Counted from the first letter of the stretch, positions 30,975 through 41,076 are shown. The stretch is DNA of 49,530 nt from an uncultured Clostridia bacterium (GCA_934630705.1 CAKTWP010000015.1:1-49530); one strand, 5' to 3'. Translations and numbers: made by a program. The notes: a model not told the origin generated them from the letters alone.

Positions 30975-32021
30975 TCAGGCATTGGGAATCCCCTCCAGCG
31001 CATTTCGAACATACTCCGTTGTCATCAGTTTCTGAACCGTTCCGGCCACGTCCAGGCGCGTGGTATTCTGGCTGGTATAGGACGCAGCGGCCATGGTATG
31101 CGCTTCGCCTTTGACCACAAATTTATCGTAGTTCAGATCGCGGTTGTCGGCAGCCACCCGGAAATACCGGCCCATATCTTCACTGCGCAGCCGTTCCTCG
31201 CGGGTCATCAGGGTTTCAAACAGCTTTTCGCCGTGGCGGGTGCCGATGATATTTGTGCCGGTATCGCCAAAAAGCTGCTGCACAGCCCTGGCCAGGTCGC
31301 CGATGGTGGAAGCGTCCGCCTTCTGGATGAACAGATCGCCGGGTTGCGCATGCTGGAAAGCAAACATGACCAGATCCACCGCCTCGTCCAGATTCATCAG
31401 GAAACGAGTCATATTGGGATCCGTAATCGTGACAGGGCTGCCCGCTTTGATCTGATCGATAAACAGGGGAATCACGCTGCCGCGGCTGCACATGACGTTG
31501 CCGTAACGGGTGCAGCAGATGGTTGTGCCGCCGCGTTCGGCAGCCACCCGGGCGTTGGCATAGATAACGTGCTCCATCATGGCTTTTGAGATCCCCATCG
31601 CATTGATGGGGTAAGCCGCCTTATCCGTAGACAGGCAGACCACGCGCTTAACCCCGGCGTCGATGGCGGCATGCAGCACGTTATCCGTGCCGATAATATT
31701 GGTCTGGACGGCCTGCATGGGGAAAAACTCGCAGGAGGGCACCTGCTTCAGCGCCGCCGCGTGGAAAATATAGTCCACGCCGGGGATCGCATCCCGGATA
31801 GACTGCGGATTGCGGACATCGCCGATATAAAACTTGACCTTCCGGGCTTTCTCCGGATGCCTGGCCTGAAGCTCGTGGCGCATATCGTCCTGCTTCTTCT
31901 CGTCGCGGGAAAAGATGCGGATTTCCTTCAGGTCGGAATCCAGAAAGTGCTTTAATACGGTTGAACCGAAGGAACCCGTACCGCCGGTGATCATCAGGGT
32001 TGCGTTATCAAATGCAGACAT
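30975..32021 (-). CDS. capE: UDP-GlcNAc 4,6-dehydratase/5-epimerase
   Basis: A 348-residue extended SDR enzyme of the CapE type: Rossmann motif MITGGTGSFGSTVLKHF, GDVRNPQSI, FHAAALKQVPSCEFFP, CLSTDKAAYPIN. The usual YxxxK site reads MGISK here, with Met in the Tyr place as I recall for CapE itself. GTRHGEKLFETLMTREE and YFRVAADNRDLNYDKF follow. It starts the UDP-L-FucNAc route from UDP-GlcNAc. AGGAGG lies seven bases before the ATG at 32021. Confidence 0.92.
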   Translation of the reverse strand: MSAFDNATLMITGGTGSFGSTVLKHFLDSDLKEIRIFSRDEKKQDDMRHELQARHPEKARKVKFYIGDVRNPQSIRDAIPGVDYIFHAAALKQVPSCEFFPMQAVQTNIIGTDNVLHAAIDAGVKRVVCLSTDKAAYPINAMGISKAMMEHVIYANARVAAERGGTTICCTRYGNVMCSRGSVIPLFIDQIKAGSPVTITDPNMTRFLMNLDEAVDLVMFAFQHAQPGDLFIQKADASTIGDLARAVQQLFGDTGTNIIGTRHGEKLFETLMTREERLRSEDMGRYFRVAADNRDLNYDKFVVKGEAHTMAAASYTSQNTTRLDVAGTVQKLMTTEYVRNALEGIPNA

Positions 32022-32040
32022 TTTATTTCCTCCTGATCTT

Positions 32041-33324
32041 TCATTTGAAAACATCCTTTAAAAGAATCGCATCCATCATCAATTTGACGTTGGGCCGCAA
32101 ACCTTTTATAAACGCCGGGAACAAAAGAATCGTGCTGATTTGCGTGAAAAGGGAGGCCAACGCGGCGCCGGATGCTCCCCACCGTGGAATCATGATTGCA
32201 TTTAGCAGCACATTCGTAACCGCCGCGCCGCCATACAGGTATACCAAATAATTTTGGCGGCCATAAGAAACAATCCATGCGTTTCTTGCCACGCCCAGAT
32301 AAGAAAAGGCCGTGTACCATGTAATGATTCTGAGCGGCGCAGCCGCCGGCGCATATGCTTCACCATACAGCATATCAACAATGGGGGACGCCAGAAGCGA
32401 AAGAAAAAGCGAAATACCGGCAGAAGTATAAAACACAATGGCATAAAGCTGCTTATTTTTTCGCTCAAACAGCTGCTTATTTTCGAAGGCCTGCAGGATA
32501 ACGGGATGCAGCGAGTCAATAACCGCAGTCAGCAAAAAGACCCATGTGTTGCATAATGAAACCGCCGTGGAATAGAACCCCACCTCGGACTCATTCATCA
32601 TCTGCTTGAGCATGAATTTATCGGTGCTTCCGTAGATTGAAATCATCAGCCCTGCCAGAATAAAATGATAACTGCTGCCAAACAGCTCTTTTGCCTTGCG
32701 GACCGAACAGCTGAACCGGGGGCCATTCTGCTTCCGATACATGGCGAGGAGCACAATCGCCACGATCATGTAGTCAATGGATGTGGAAACCGCAAACCAT
32801 GCTACGCTTTTCCCGGTTACAAGCAGCCATACCTTATAGCCGGAGACAACGGTATACGAAATCACGGTTGCAAAGGTGGAATATTTGGACGCAAGCCTCG
32901 ATTGAAACCAGTAATCCAGCGTGTCCATGACCTGGAAAACCACGCCAACGCCGCAAAGGAGCACCACAGCGTGCGTCGTCCGCTCTCCCTTATCGGCCAC
33001 CAGCGTGATGCCAAGCATCATCAGCACGGACAGAACGCTTGACAGGGTTCTCAAAACGATGGCCGAGCCGATCGTTTCCCCTTCTTCTTCCGGGTGGTCC
33101 ACAAAATTCTTTACAATGACCGCGTTAATTCCCAGGGTACACAGCGATGCAAAAAAGGACGTGTATGTTGCGGCATAGTTTATCAGCCCAAAGTTGCCCG
33201 GCCCCAAATATCTTGCCGTAACCAGCCCGACAAAAAATGCAAGCAGCATATGATAGATTCTTCCTGCGATAATCCAGCTCGCATTCCGAGTCACTTTGCT
33301 GCTGAGCATATTTCGTATGTTCAT
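32041..33324 (-). CDS. Wzx-type polysaccharide flippase
   Basis: A 427-residue integral membrane protein with about 12-14 helices. The N-terminus NASWIIAGRIYHMLLAFFVG and YLGPGNFGLINYAATYTSFF are the classic Wzx/MATE-like oligosaccharide flippase motif. It moves the undecaprenyl-linked repeat unit across the membrane for Wzy polymerisation. The start overlaps the acetyltransferase stop by four bases. Which Wzx lineage it belongs to cannot be told from sequence alone. Confidence 0.9.
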   Translation of the reverse strand: MNIRNMLSSKVTRNASWIIAGRIYHMLLAFFVGLVTARYLGPGNFGLINYAATYTSFFASLCTLGINAVIVKNFVDHPEEEGETIGSAIVLRTLSSVLSVLMMLGITLVADKGERTTHAVVLLCGVGVVFQVMDTLDYWFQSRLASKYSTFATVISYTVVSGYKVWLLVTGKSVAWFAVSTSIDYMIVAIVLLAMYRKQNGPRFSCSVRKAKELFGSSYHFILAGLMISIYGSTDKFMLKQMMNESEVGFYSTAVSLCNTWVFLLTAVIDSLHPVILQAFENKQLFERKNKQLYAIVFYTSAGISLFLSLLASPIVDMLYGEAYAPAAAPLRIITWYTAFSYLGVARNAWIVSYGRQNYLVYLYGGAAVTNVLLNAIMIPRWGASGAALASLFTQISTILLFPAFIKGLRPNVKLMMDAILLKDVFK

Positions 33325-33851
33325 GCTTCCAAACTCCTAATGAACTTTGCAGGCACGCCGCCCACCAGCGTATTATCAGGCACATCCTTTACCACGCACG
33401 CACAGGCGGCTACAACACATCCATTCCCCATGGCTGAATGATTGCAAATGGTGCTTCTGCCGCCAATCCACGTTCCGTTTCCGACCGTCTGGTGATAAAT
33501 CTCGCCCTTTCCGGCTCTTCGTGTTTTATCGCCGATCGCATGGCCGCCGGTTTGAAACGTCACTTCCGGCCCGATATCGCAATTGTCGCCAATTTGAACT
33601 GTGCCATTTCCGTTGATTTTGCAGTTCTTGCCGATCCAGCAGTTCCTGCCAATGGAAATGAACCCCGTGCATGCAATGGGGCCCACAGTGGTTGTTCCTT
33701 CCCCTACCGGGCATCCCATTTTTCGGAGCAGCCTGCGCTTCATGCTGCAGGCAAACGGCTTTGTTCCGATAAAGAAATGATTGATCAGAAACAGGTTTCC
33801 CCTTCGCCGGATACCGTCTACATGCAATCGTTTTTTAAGATTCATTTGCAT
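33321..33851 (-). CDS. Left-handed beta-helix O-acetyltransferase
   Basis: A 176-residue hexapeptide-repeat acyltransferase: ISIGRNCWIGKNCKINGNGT, VQIGDNCDIGPEVTFQTGGH with the catalytic His (about 105), WIGGRSTICNHSAMGNGCVV, closing VGGVPAKFIRSLE. It probably acetylates a capsule sugar using acetyl-CoA. The ATG at 33851 is preceded by GGATGGT and overlaps the previous gene by 17 bases. Confidence 0.85.
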   Translation of the reverse strand: MQMNLKKRLHVDGIRRRGNLFLINHFFIGTKPFACSMKRRLLRKMGCPVGEGTTTVGPIACTGFISIGRNCWIGKNCKINGNGTVQIGDNCDIGPEVTFQTGGHAIGDKTRRAGKGEIYHQTVGNGTWIGGRSTICNHSAMGNGCVVAACACVVKDVPDNTLVGGVPAKFIRSLEA

Positions 33852-35034
33852 GATACCATCCGTTGTTCAGTATTTCCGCCTTGCTGCACGGACCTGTTTC
33901 AAACAGATCCTGCGCCGGTTCTCCCGCGGCCAGTTTTTTTGCCAATAAAACGAAGCGGCTGGCCGCGACTTGCGCATTCCACATTTCAGCAATTGTGCGG
34001 TAAGCGTTTTCGCCTATTTTTCTCCTGTACGCGGGATCATCCAGCAATTTGCACGCCTGCTTTTCAAGGTGCTTTTGATTCCCGTTTTCATAGATAAGCC
34101 CGTTTACGCCATCTTTCATCAGAAAGGGCACCGCTCCGATCGCATGGCTCGCAACAACTGCGCACCCGCTGTTCATCGCCTCATTGAGCACGGCTCCCCA
34201 GCCTTCATGAAAATCGCTGGTAAACAAATAAACATCGGCTTTCTCCATGTGCGCGCGCACTTCACCGGGCGCCATCGCGCCAAGCATTTCCACCTGTTCC
34301 GTCAGGTTCCCGTCTCGAATCATGCCGCGAAGCTGCGCCTCCATCTCTCCATTGCCAATCATGCGCAGCTTGAAAGCATAGCCCTTTTTCTTCAGCGAGG
34401 CAGCCAGGCTGATCGCCGCCTCCGGATGCTTCCAGCCTATAAGCCTGCCCGCCCAAAGGATTGAAATCCGGGGACGCCCTTCCCCGCCCGGCACAGCCGA
34501 TAGCTTCCCCGCCATCAGCCAATCCACATCGTACTGCTTCGCCTCCGGAAAATATCCCCATTTGAAGGCTCTGCCAATATAGTTGTGAAATGCCGCCGCA
34601 TCCGCTGACGTATAAGCACTCGCACACAGCATATACAACGGATACCGCTGAAAGCGACCATGGTGCAGCCATGCGCCAGCTGCCGCATGCAGCAGATTTT
34701 TCACTTTTAGCCCCGACTTATAAAAGCGTTCCGAATACTTAAAGGTTAGTTTTCCGGCTCTTAGCCGAGAAAGAATATATGCATCTGGAGCGCTCCCGAT
34801 AATAACCACATCTGCATTATTTGTGACATCATGCGCCTTCTTCTCACTTTGTCTATCCCGATATGCATATATAATATAGTCTGCTTCATCGCTGCTCCAC
34901 CCCATAGAGGTTCTTTCACGATCTATTGAGTTTGTCGCAATGAAAGCAAAATCTTTTTCAAAATAGCTGTACATTTCATCACAAAACGGTTTTTGATGAG
35001 GAGACATATAGCATGAAATAAACACAAGTTTCAT
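33835..35034 (-). CDS. Family 4 glycosyltransferase
   Basis: A 399-residue GT-B enzyme. The C-terminal half has the GT4 signature: ISILWAGRLIGWKHPEAAIS, FKLRMIGNGEMEAQLRGMI, then EGWGAVLNEAMNSGCAVVAS with both conserved Glu residues near 285-293. The N-terminal half begins MKLVFISCYMSPHQKPF. It adds one sugar of the capsule repeat. AGGGGTAAGG precedes the ATG and the gene starts three bases after wzy. It marks the edge where base composition moves from AT-rich to GC-rich. Confidence 0.88.
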   Translation of the reverse strand: MKLVFISCYMSPHQKPFCDEMYSYFEKDFAFIATNSIDRERTSMGWSSDEADYIIYAYRDRQSEKKAHDVTNNADVVIIGSAPDAYILSRLRAGKLTFKYSERFYKSGLKVKNLLHAAAGAWLHHGRFQRYPLYMLCASAYTSADAAAFHNYIGRAFKWGYFPEAKQYDVDWLMAGKLSAVPGGEGRPRISILWAGRLIGWKHPEAAISLAASLKKKGYAFKLRMIGNGEMEAQLRGMIRDGNLTEQVEMLGAMAPGEVRAHMEKADVYLFTSDFHEGWGAVLNEAMNSGCAVVASHAIGAVPFLMKDGVNGLIYENGNQKHLEKQACKLLDDPAYRRKIGENAYRTIAEMWNAQVAASRFVLLAKKLAAGEPAQDLFETGPCSKAEILNNGWYHANES

Positions 35035-35036
35035 CC

Positions 35037-36194
35037 TTACCCCTCTTTTGCAGCTGTCAATATCATCAGTCCCACTGTAAGGATATTCATTCCCATCGCT
35101 CCTGACACAACGGCGGCCTCAAAGCTTCCCATAACGATAACGGACATAAAACCGCATAAAGCGCAATAGTTGGAATAAGTCATAGAACAATTAGACACTT
35201 TTCTGCACACACTATTAATCAGGTATATAAATAATATGAAGGGAAATATGCCATAAGAACAAATAACATCCAAATGTGTATTATGAAGCTGCGAAACGCC
35301 GGTTCCATGGCTAATTCCTGAATAATCTCCAAAAATAAAATTTCTTTTTAAAGATTCCGTCGCCGGATTCCACACAGCAAGTCTTGAGTCAAGACTCTTC
35401 CCGGCAGAAACAAATAGCGAAAAGGCGCGCTGGAACCACTGTGCATTTAGAAGGTGACGATAAGCTATAACAAACAAAATGGGCGCTGCAACAATAAGCG
35501 CAATGAATACTGGTTTCTTAGCAACATACTTTCCAAATATTTTCCCATTCAAACAAATGCAAACAAAGAAAACAAGCCCAATCAAACACGAACGCGCTTT
35601 CGTCTGAAACATCAGCCAAATCAAACTTATCAATAAAAAGCTTGAAAATATACGCATTATGTGGTGTTTCCTTGCATCAATTGCAAATAAAAACGTATAA
35701 ATTGTCAAATGGAGCAGCCACATTCCCGTAAAATTAGGGTTTGAAAAGCCCAGGGTGACTCCCCCGGCATATCTTTGGGTATTCCCAAATAAAAAGAATG
35801 AAAAAACAAGCACTAATGCGCAAACAATCGGAATATTTTTGACAATAGTAATTGTTTGAGCAGAAACGGAATCTTCTGCTGAAAAATACAGCATTAAAAC
35901 AAATGCTGAAAACATAATTACTTTTTTGAAGTAATCGAACCCCATATTCGCATCGCTCGAGAGCAACCCATTTATAAAAACATTCATTACCGCCACTGCA
36001 ATCAAAAGAAGTGGATAAATCTGAAATGCTTTGATTGTAGCGCGCTTTACTATATAGACTAACAGAACAATAAAGCTCAGTGCAAAGCAAAGAGAAACAG
36101 CGGTATTGTTTCCAAAAACCGTAAATAATATTATGAGTGCCACTAAAATTATCTCTATTTTTGTGCATTCCGAAAAGTCGAATCTAAGCCTCAT
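35037..36194 (-). CDS. Wzy-like O-antigen/capsule polymerase
   Basis: A 385-residue membrane protein with about ten helices and the polymerase/ligase pattern: a large outside loop with GGVTLGFSNPNFTGMWLLHL, FQTKARSCLIGLVFF, and a second loop with SLDSRLAVWNPATESLKRNF then LHNTHLDVICSYGIFPF (the conserved H-N-x-x-L/D-x region). It joins repeat units on the outside of the membrane. The ATG at 36194 has ACAGGAGAGA upstream and lies inside the end of the previous gene; an earlier ATG at 36296 lacks a site. Base composition is strongly AT-rich. Confidence 0.85.
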   Translation of the reverse strand: MRLRFDFSECTKIEIILVALIILFTVFGNNTAVSLCFALSFIVLLVYIVKRATIKAFQIYPLLLIAVAVMNVFINGLLSSDANMGFDYFKKVIMFSAFVLMLYFSAEDSVSAQTITIVKNIPIVCALVLVFSFFLFGNTQRYAGGVTLGFSNPNFTGMWLLHLTIYTFLFAIDARKHHIMRIFSSFLLISLIWLMFQTKARSCLIGLVFFVCICLNGKIFGKYVAKKPVFIALIVAAPILFVIAYRHLLNAQWFQRAFSLFVSAGKSLDSRLAVWNPATESLKRNFIFGDYSGISHGTGVSQLHNTHLDVICSYGIFPFILFIYLINSVCRKVSNCSMTYSNYCALCGFMSVIVMGSFEAAVVSGAMGMNILTVGLMILTAAKEG

Positions 36195-37428
36195 TCTCTC
36201 CTGTCTCCATCCGTATAAGTTTGGTATATATTCCCATATACGCTTCCACCATCGTATTCTTTGCATAAATCCGATGGGCTTCTTTTTCAATTTCAATTCG
36301 ATTATATTGGGAATTTAGGATACACTCTGCAGCATATACCAATTGTTCTATATCCGCCTGCTGTACAAATCGGCTATATTTCTTAATTGATATCTGCTCA
36401 GGAGCTCCCGCCCTAAAGCCTATTACCGGTGTTCCACAGCATAAGCTTTCTGCACACACCATAGAAAATGTTTCCCTTTTGCTTGTAAGCACCATTGCAT
36501 CTGCCATGGAATAGTACCTTGCAAGAAGCTCTTGAGAATCCAATTTGCCCAAAAAAACCATATTGACCGGCGCGTTAAACTTATCAACAATCCGTCCTGC
36601 TACAATAAAGCATATATCTGGCATCCTCCGGGCTAATTCAATTACATAATACCCACCTTTAAGATGATCCGGATTAGCACTAAAAGCAGGCGTAGCATGA
36701 AAAATTACTTTTTTATTCTCACAGTTATGTTTCTTTCTCAAATCCGCAGTATGATAAACCTTGAACACATCTGTGTCCAGACCATTATAAATAACCTGAT
36801 GCTGCTTGTTTTTCAAAATTGGCGCTGCTAACGCCCTTTCCATAAGCCATTGAGAAACCGATACAACCACAAGATTCCGATCGAATCCCTCAAAAACATC
36901 CTTCATTTTTTTCCACATATATTTGGATTGATCGCCAAATAGCGATTTTAGTTCTCTCTTATACTGAGGACAAATTGTTTGTCCGCACCCGCTTTTCGTT
37001 TTCCATTGTGTACAATCAAAGGTAGTGCTGCATCCCCCTGTATACATAAATTCAGCATGCAAAGTTAAAACTGTAGGAATATTGTTCTTCTTTAACCAGT
37101 TAATAAGCTTATATATGTTGATGAAATAGCCATTCAGACATTGGAGATGAACGATATCCGGTTTTTCCCTTTTTATCCGATCAATCAAAACTCGCGTACC
37201 AATTGGTGCTGCAGCATACGGGTGCCCAATAATCCTCGACAGAATATTCCATGCTTTTGCTTCTATCTCTGTACAGCTCTTAAAAACAGCAGCATCTTTT
37301 ACCTTTTGTCTTCGGCCATACATAACAATATTCTCTATCCCATTTGCAGTTAAGCCCTCATGCAAATACTTTGTAATTTTGCCAGTACTTCCATAATCAT
37401 ATACGCAATTGATTTGTACAACTTTCAT
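36184..37428 (-). CDS. Family 4 glycosyltransferase (capsule)
   Basis: A 414-residue GT-B enzyme: start VVQINCVYDYGSTGKITKYL with the GSTG donor-binding turn, HLQCLNGYFINIYKLINWLK, TLHAEFMYTGGC, and the C-terminal KRETFSMVCAESLCCGTPVI holding the two catalytic Glu. A Cys-rich insertion (TGGCSTTFDC, KSGCGQTIC near 125-155) is typical of this subgroup. The stop overlaps the wzy start by 11 bases. AT-rich. Confidence 0.88.
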   Translation of the reverse strand: MKVVQINCVYDYGSTGKITKYLHEGLTANGIENIVMYGRRQKVKDAAVFKSCTEIEAKAWNILSRIIGHPYAAAPIGTRVLIDRIKREKPDIVHLQCLNGYFINIYKLINWLKKNNIPTVLTLHAEFMYTGGCSTTFDCTQWKTKSGCGQTICPQYKRELKSLFGDQSKYMWKKMKDVFEGFDRNLVVVSVSQWLMERALAAPILKNKQHQVIYNGLDTDVFKVYHTADLRKKHNCENKKVIFHATPAFSANPDHLKGGYYVIELARRMPDICFIVAGRIVDKFNAPVNMVFLGKLDSQELLARYYSMADAMVLTSKRETFSMVCAESLCCGTPVIGFRAGAPEQISIKKYSRFVQQADIEQLVYAAECILNSQYNRIEIEKEAHRIYAKNTMVEAYMGIYTKLIRMETGENEA

Positions 37429-37440
37429 TCAATCGTTCCT

Positions 37441-38724
37441 TCATAAACAACAGTTTTGCGCATCAATTGCCTGCTCCAGACATAGACGAATCTTCTGAGA
37501 ATTCAATTCCGAACTATGATTTCTGGCTGCAAGCGCTCTTGCATTTTTCAGTATTTGATTTTGCAAATGACCATTACTTAGAATCTTCTTTAATTCTTTT
37601 TTTAATTTATCCGGTTCCGAAATCACAAATGCTGCTTTATTCTCCTTCAGATAATCTATTGATGCGACACCTTCAGGGCCATATGCCAGTAAACACGGAC
37701 CATACATTAATGACTCTGCGATTTTCGTTGATACAGAAAACCGCACTCGCTCCATCATTGCGGGATCAAAAGACTCAGTATGGATGACCATTATACTGTC
37801 GCACATGACTTCTGGCACCTGCTCTGCTGGAATGGCGCCATGAAAGCGGATTCCCAATGCATTTTTTAATGAATCAGTGTATTTCGTTTCCCTGGTGCCG
37901 GAATATACATCTATAACTTTAGGTAACTTATCACTGCCGATTTCTGATATTGCCTTTCCCAAATCAAGCAGAGTCTTGTTTCGCCCGCAGTTCAAATTGC
38001 CAATATAGGATATATGTCTGGCTTGGGGATTCCGCGTCATCTCTTGATTGTCTACTGACGTGTGTAATGTAAAACACTTTTTTTTAAAGAGAGAATTATA
38101 TGCCTCATTCATTTTATCACAGATTGTAAAAATGAATGTACAATCTTGCACCGTCCTGTTAACCGTATTCATAAAAAACTTCTGGCGAATTTTTCCCAAC
38201 ATCTCGCCTTTATTTCGATTGTTTATAAAAAAATCATCCATACAGACCATTACAAGCGGTTTATGCAAATAGCGTGCAATCTCGTCTGCTACTCTATATG
38301 AGAATGCGCCATCTCCTGGTGCGAAAAAAATGATATCGGGATGAATCGCACTCAACCATGACAGGAGTTTCGGGTTCTTCCAATTACTTAGTTTCCAAAC
38401 AATATCTCGTGCAAGAAGCATCCATGCTTTATGCGCTGCGCCTAATTTATAAGCGTCATTTTGTTTCACAGTTTCTATGGCATCATTAATTGATACTTTG
38501 TTAAAAATGGTACCCTGTATTTTATGATTCAAAATCGACTTCAAAGCATCCGAATCCGAAAAGCAGTAATAATTTTCGCAAATTTCCTTATTTGTTGGCA
38601 TCCCTTTCCGTAAAAACAATTGCGAAACATCACTCGCAGAAAATGAACTGAAATATCCCATGAGTGTTTTGCCCATATTGTTTGAGCGACTTAGAACTGG
38701 TTGGCTTATAATTAAAACCTTCAT
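37441..38724 (-). CDS. Glycosyltransferase, GT4-like
   Basis: A 427-residue protein with two Rossmann-like halves: MKVLIISQPVLSRSNNMGKT at the start, HPDIIFFAPGDGAFSYRVAD, HISYIGNLNCGRNKTLLDLG opening the second half, and FSVSTKIAESLMYGPCLLAY where GT4 enzymes have their donor site. The EX7E motif is only partly kept (TKIAESL). It is probably a capsule glycosyltransferase with unknown sugar. AT-rich, 12 bases before the next gene. Confidence 0.75.
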   Translation of the reverse strand: MKVLIISQPVLSRSNNMGKTLMGYFSSFSASDVSQLFLRKGMPTNKEICENYYCFSDSDALKSILNHKIQGTIFNKVSINDAIETVKQNDAYKLGAAHKAWMLLARDIVWKLSNWKNPKLLSWLSAIHPDIIFFAPGDGAFSYRVADEIARYLHKPLVMVCMDDFFINNRNKGEMLGKIRQKFFMNTVNRTVQDCTFIFTICDKMNEAYNSLFKKKCFTLHTSVDNQEMTRNPQARHISYIGNLNCGRNKTLLDLGKAISEIGSDKLPKVIDVYSGTRETKYTDSLKNALGIRFHGAIPAEQVPEVMCDSIMVIHTESFDPAMMERVRFSVSTKIAESLMYGPCLLAYGPEGVASIDYLKENKAAFVISEPDKLKKELKKILSNGHLQNQILKNARALAARNHSSELNSQKIRLCLEQAIDAQNCCL

Positions 38725-38749
38725 TTATCATCCTCAATTGTTCGTCAAT

Positions 38750-39511
38750 TCAGAAATAGTACTTCTTAATGCCATGAATTGCATATCTCACAAATGCCCA
38801 CGAACTTGTAATCACATTGAGTTTCAACGCCTTGCGATATGCATTCCACCGCTCCCTTGCGGCAATTCTTTTTTTGTTAGATCGCGAACCGGCAACTTGC
38901 CGATAATGCATCAATACCTTTCGATCTCCGTATGCTACTGGGCAAACTCGCAGCAGTTCCATCCATAGGGCATAATCTTCATGATAAAAATCCGGATTAA
39001 AAAGATGCGCTTGCATCAATTCAGTCCTAATAAAACTCGTTGAACAGCTTATGACACTGGATACAAGCATCTTTTGAAAATTTGTTACATCTGGCACAAT
39101 AAATGCTTTTTGGATCAAATTGTTCTTTTCATCTATAAAATCATAAGAACAATAAACAATATCCGCTCCTTTTTCAGCAAGTGCTAGTTGTCGTTCCAGC
39201 TTATCTTCTGTCCATATGTCATCACTATCCAAAAATGCGATATACTCGCCTTGTGCTTTCTTAATACCAATATTTCGAGCATTTGCCACACCTGCATTAT
39301 GCTCTAATGAAATTACATGAATCCGGCTATCGCCCTGCGCTTTTCTTCGAATAAGCTGCAATGAATTATCTGTAGAACCGTCATCTACTACCACCAATTC
39401 GAAGTTCGGATAGGTTTGGTACAGTACACTATCTATTGCCTGTTCCACGAATCGCTGTCCATTATAATTGGGTATCACGACCGTAATAAGCGTTTGCCCA
39501 ATAGCGCTCAT
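38750..39511 (-). CDS. Family 2 glycosyltransferase (capsule)
   Basis: A 253-residue GT-A enzyme: ITVVIPNYNGQRFVEQAI, VVVDDGSTDNSL, NAGVANARNIGIKKAQGEYI, metal-binding DSDD near residue 95, and the late FYHEDYALWMELL acceptor region. The C-terminus is basic (RSNKKRIAARER) and likely touches the membrane. AT-rich. A gap of 117 bases separates it from the initiating sugar transferase; within it I see no clear signal. Confidence 0.9.
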   Translation of the reverse strand: MSAIGQTLITVVIPNYNGQRFVEQAIDSVLYQTYPNFELVVVDDGSTDNSLQLIRRKAQGDSRIHVISLEHNAGVANARNIGIKKAQGEYIAFLDSDDIWTEDKLERQLALAEKGADIVYCSYDFIDEKNNLIQKAFIVPDVTNFQKMLVSSVISCSTSFIRTELMQAHLFNPDFYHEDYALWMELLRVCPVAYGDRKVLMHYRQVAGSRSNKKRIAARERWNAYRKALKLNVITSSWAFVRYAIHGIKKYYF

Positions 39512-39628
39512 ATTTTCTCACGCCCCACAAAAATAGCCCAGTCGCCAGCGCGTCTGAGCTCTCTTTTTTCTCTATCTTTTATTATCTTGCCTCTGCAAAT
39601 GTCAGGGATGTACATGAAAGCCTCGCCA

Positions 39629-40990
39629 TCAATGACCTTCCCCCCACATCGCCGTGTTCTTCCCATCGGCAACCCCCTCCGTGCTATCCGGCATGAACAG
39701 GATCTTGACGGTGGCGAAGATCAGCTTCAGGTCCTCCCGAAGGGACATCTGATTGATATACATCAGGTCCATTTTGAGCTTATCCCGCGGCTCGGTATTA
39801 TAGCGGCCATAGACCTGGGCCATGCCGGTCAGCCCGGCTTTTACCTGCAGCCGCAGGCTGAACGCCGGCATTTCCTTTTCATACTGCGCGGCGATTTCCG
39901 GCCGCTCCGGCCGGGGGCCCACGATGCTCATATCCCCCCGCAGAATATTGAAAATCTGCGGCAGCTCATCCAGCCGGATGGGGCGGATGACGCGGCCCAC
40001 CGGCGTGATCCGGTCATCGTGGTCGGCGGCCAGACGCGCCACGCCGTCCTTTTCCGCATCCACCCGCATGGAACGGAATTTCAGAATTTCAAAGGTTTTC
40101 CCGTCCTTGGTGAGCCGAACCTGCTTATAAAAAACAGGCCCATGATCGCAGGCCTTGATGGCAATCGCCGTAATCAGCATGAATGGGCTGGCGATAACCA
40201 GCCCCATCGCCGCCAGCAGCACATCCAGCCCGCGCTTGGCAATGGCGTATTCCGGGCGCGGCATGGCGCGCCGGGCGCACATGATCGGGATGCTGAAGGA
40301 TTGCAGATGCTGCGCCCCGGCAATGATGATGTCGCCCGTATGGGGAATGAAATAGCAGTTGACGTCCTGATCGATGCACGCCTTGACGATGCCGTTGCGC
40401 AGCGTGGCTTCAATGCCGGAAACGATCACCGCCTGGCAGCCCGCCATTGCCGGAAGAATCTCGTAAATCGACCGGGGCGCCTTCAGCTTTCCCTGCACAT
40501 CAAAGCGGTTTTCAAAGAATACGATCTCATGGAGTTTGTCCAGATCCTCGTCCTTTTCATAAATCACCAGCGTTTTCATGGGCGGATGCAGCCTGAAATA
40601 CAGCTTGTTGGCCGCCAGGCACCAGACGGCGCAGACGAACGCCTGCCCGCAAAAAACCACAAGCGCCGGCCAGACCGGCAGCAGCCGCAGCTGAATCAGG
40701 CAGGCGAAGATATAGGTGACGCCGTTGCTGAACAGCTGGGCCAGCAGCTGGGCGTAAAACACCTCCCCTGCCCGGAAAATGCCGATCTTGTAGGCATTAT
40801 AGGTTCGCAGCAGGAAAATGGAAACGACCCCATAGCAGCCGCAGATCGCCAGCCCCACCGTCTGCGCATTCTGCGGCTCCAGCAGCGGCGCGCACCAGAC
40901 GAACCAGGCCGCGATCATGATCCCGGTGGTCAGCGCAAAATGCAGGATATTCATGCATCGCATCTGGATGGACCTGCGCATTTTTGTCAT
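39629..40990 (-). CDS. Initiating polyprenyl-phosphate sugar-1-phosphate transferase
   Basis: A 453-residue WbaP/WcaJ-type enzyme: five N-terminal helices (residues 10-135), a Rossmann-like middle (TLVIYEKDEDLDKL), then the catalytic Bac_transf domain from about 250 (KRGLDVLLAAMGLVIASPFM, FYKQVRLTKDG, FEILKFRSM, LDELPQIFNILRGDMSIVGP, RPERPE). It starts the repeat unit by moving a sugar-1-phosphate to undecaprenyl phosphate; the sugar cannot be read from sequence. GC content is back to the high level of the regulatory genes. The ribosome site is weak. Confidence 0.92.
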   Translation of the reverse strand: MTKMRRSIQMRCMNILHFALTTGIMIAAWFVWCAPLLEPQNAQTVGLAICGCYGVVSIFLLRTYNAYKIGIFRAGEVFYAQLLAQLFSNGVTYIFACLIQLRLLPVWPALVVFCGQAFVCAVWCLAANKLYFRLHPPMKTLVIYEKDEDLDKLHEIVFFENRFDVQGKLKAPRSIYEILPAMAGCQAVIVSGIEATLRNGIVKACIDQDVNCYFIPHTGDIIIAGAQHLQSFSIPIMCARRAMPRPEYAIAKRGLDVLLAAMGLVIASPFMLITAIAIKACDHGPVFYKQVRLTKDGKTFEILKFRSMRVDAEKDGVARLAADHDDRITPVGRVIRPIRLDELPQIFNILRGDMSIVGPRPERPEIAAQYEKEMPAFSLRLQVKAGLTGMAQVYGRYNTEPRDKLKMDLMYINQMSLREDLKLIFATVKILFMPDSTEGVADGKNTAMWGEGH

Positions 40991-41076
40991 CAGGGAATCA
41001 CACTCTCTGTTTCCTTCTGTTTTTCATGCTTCATGGCAGCGCATGGAAATAAAAGCAGCCCGGCAGGCCCGCTTTC

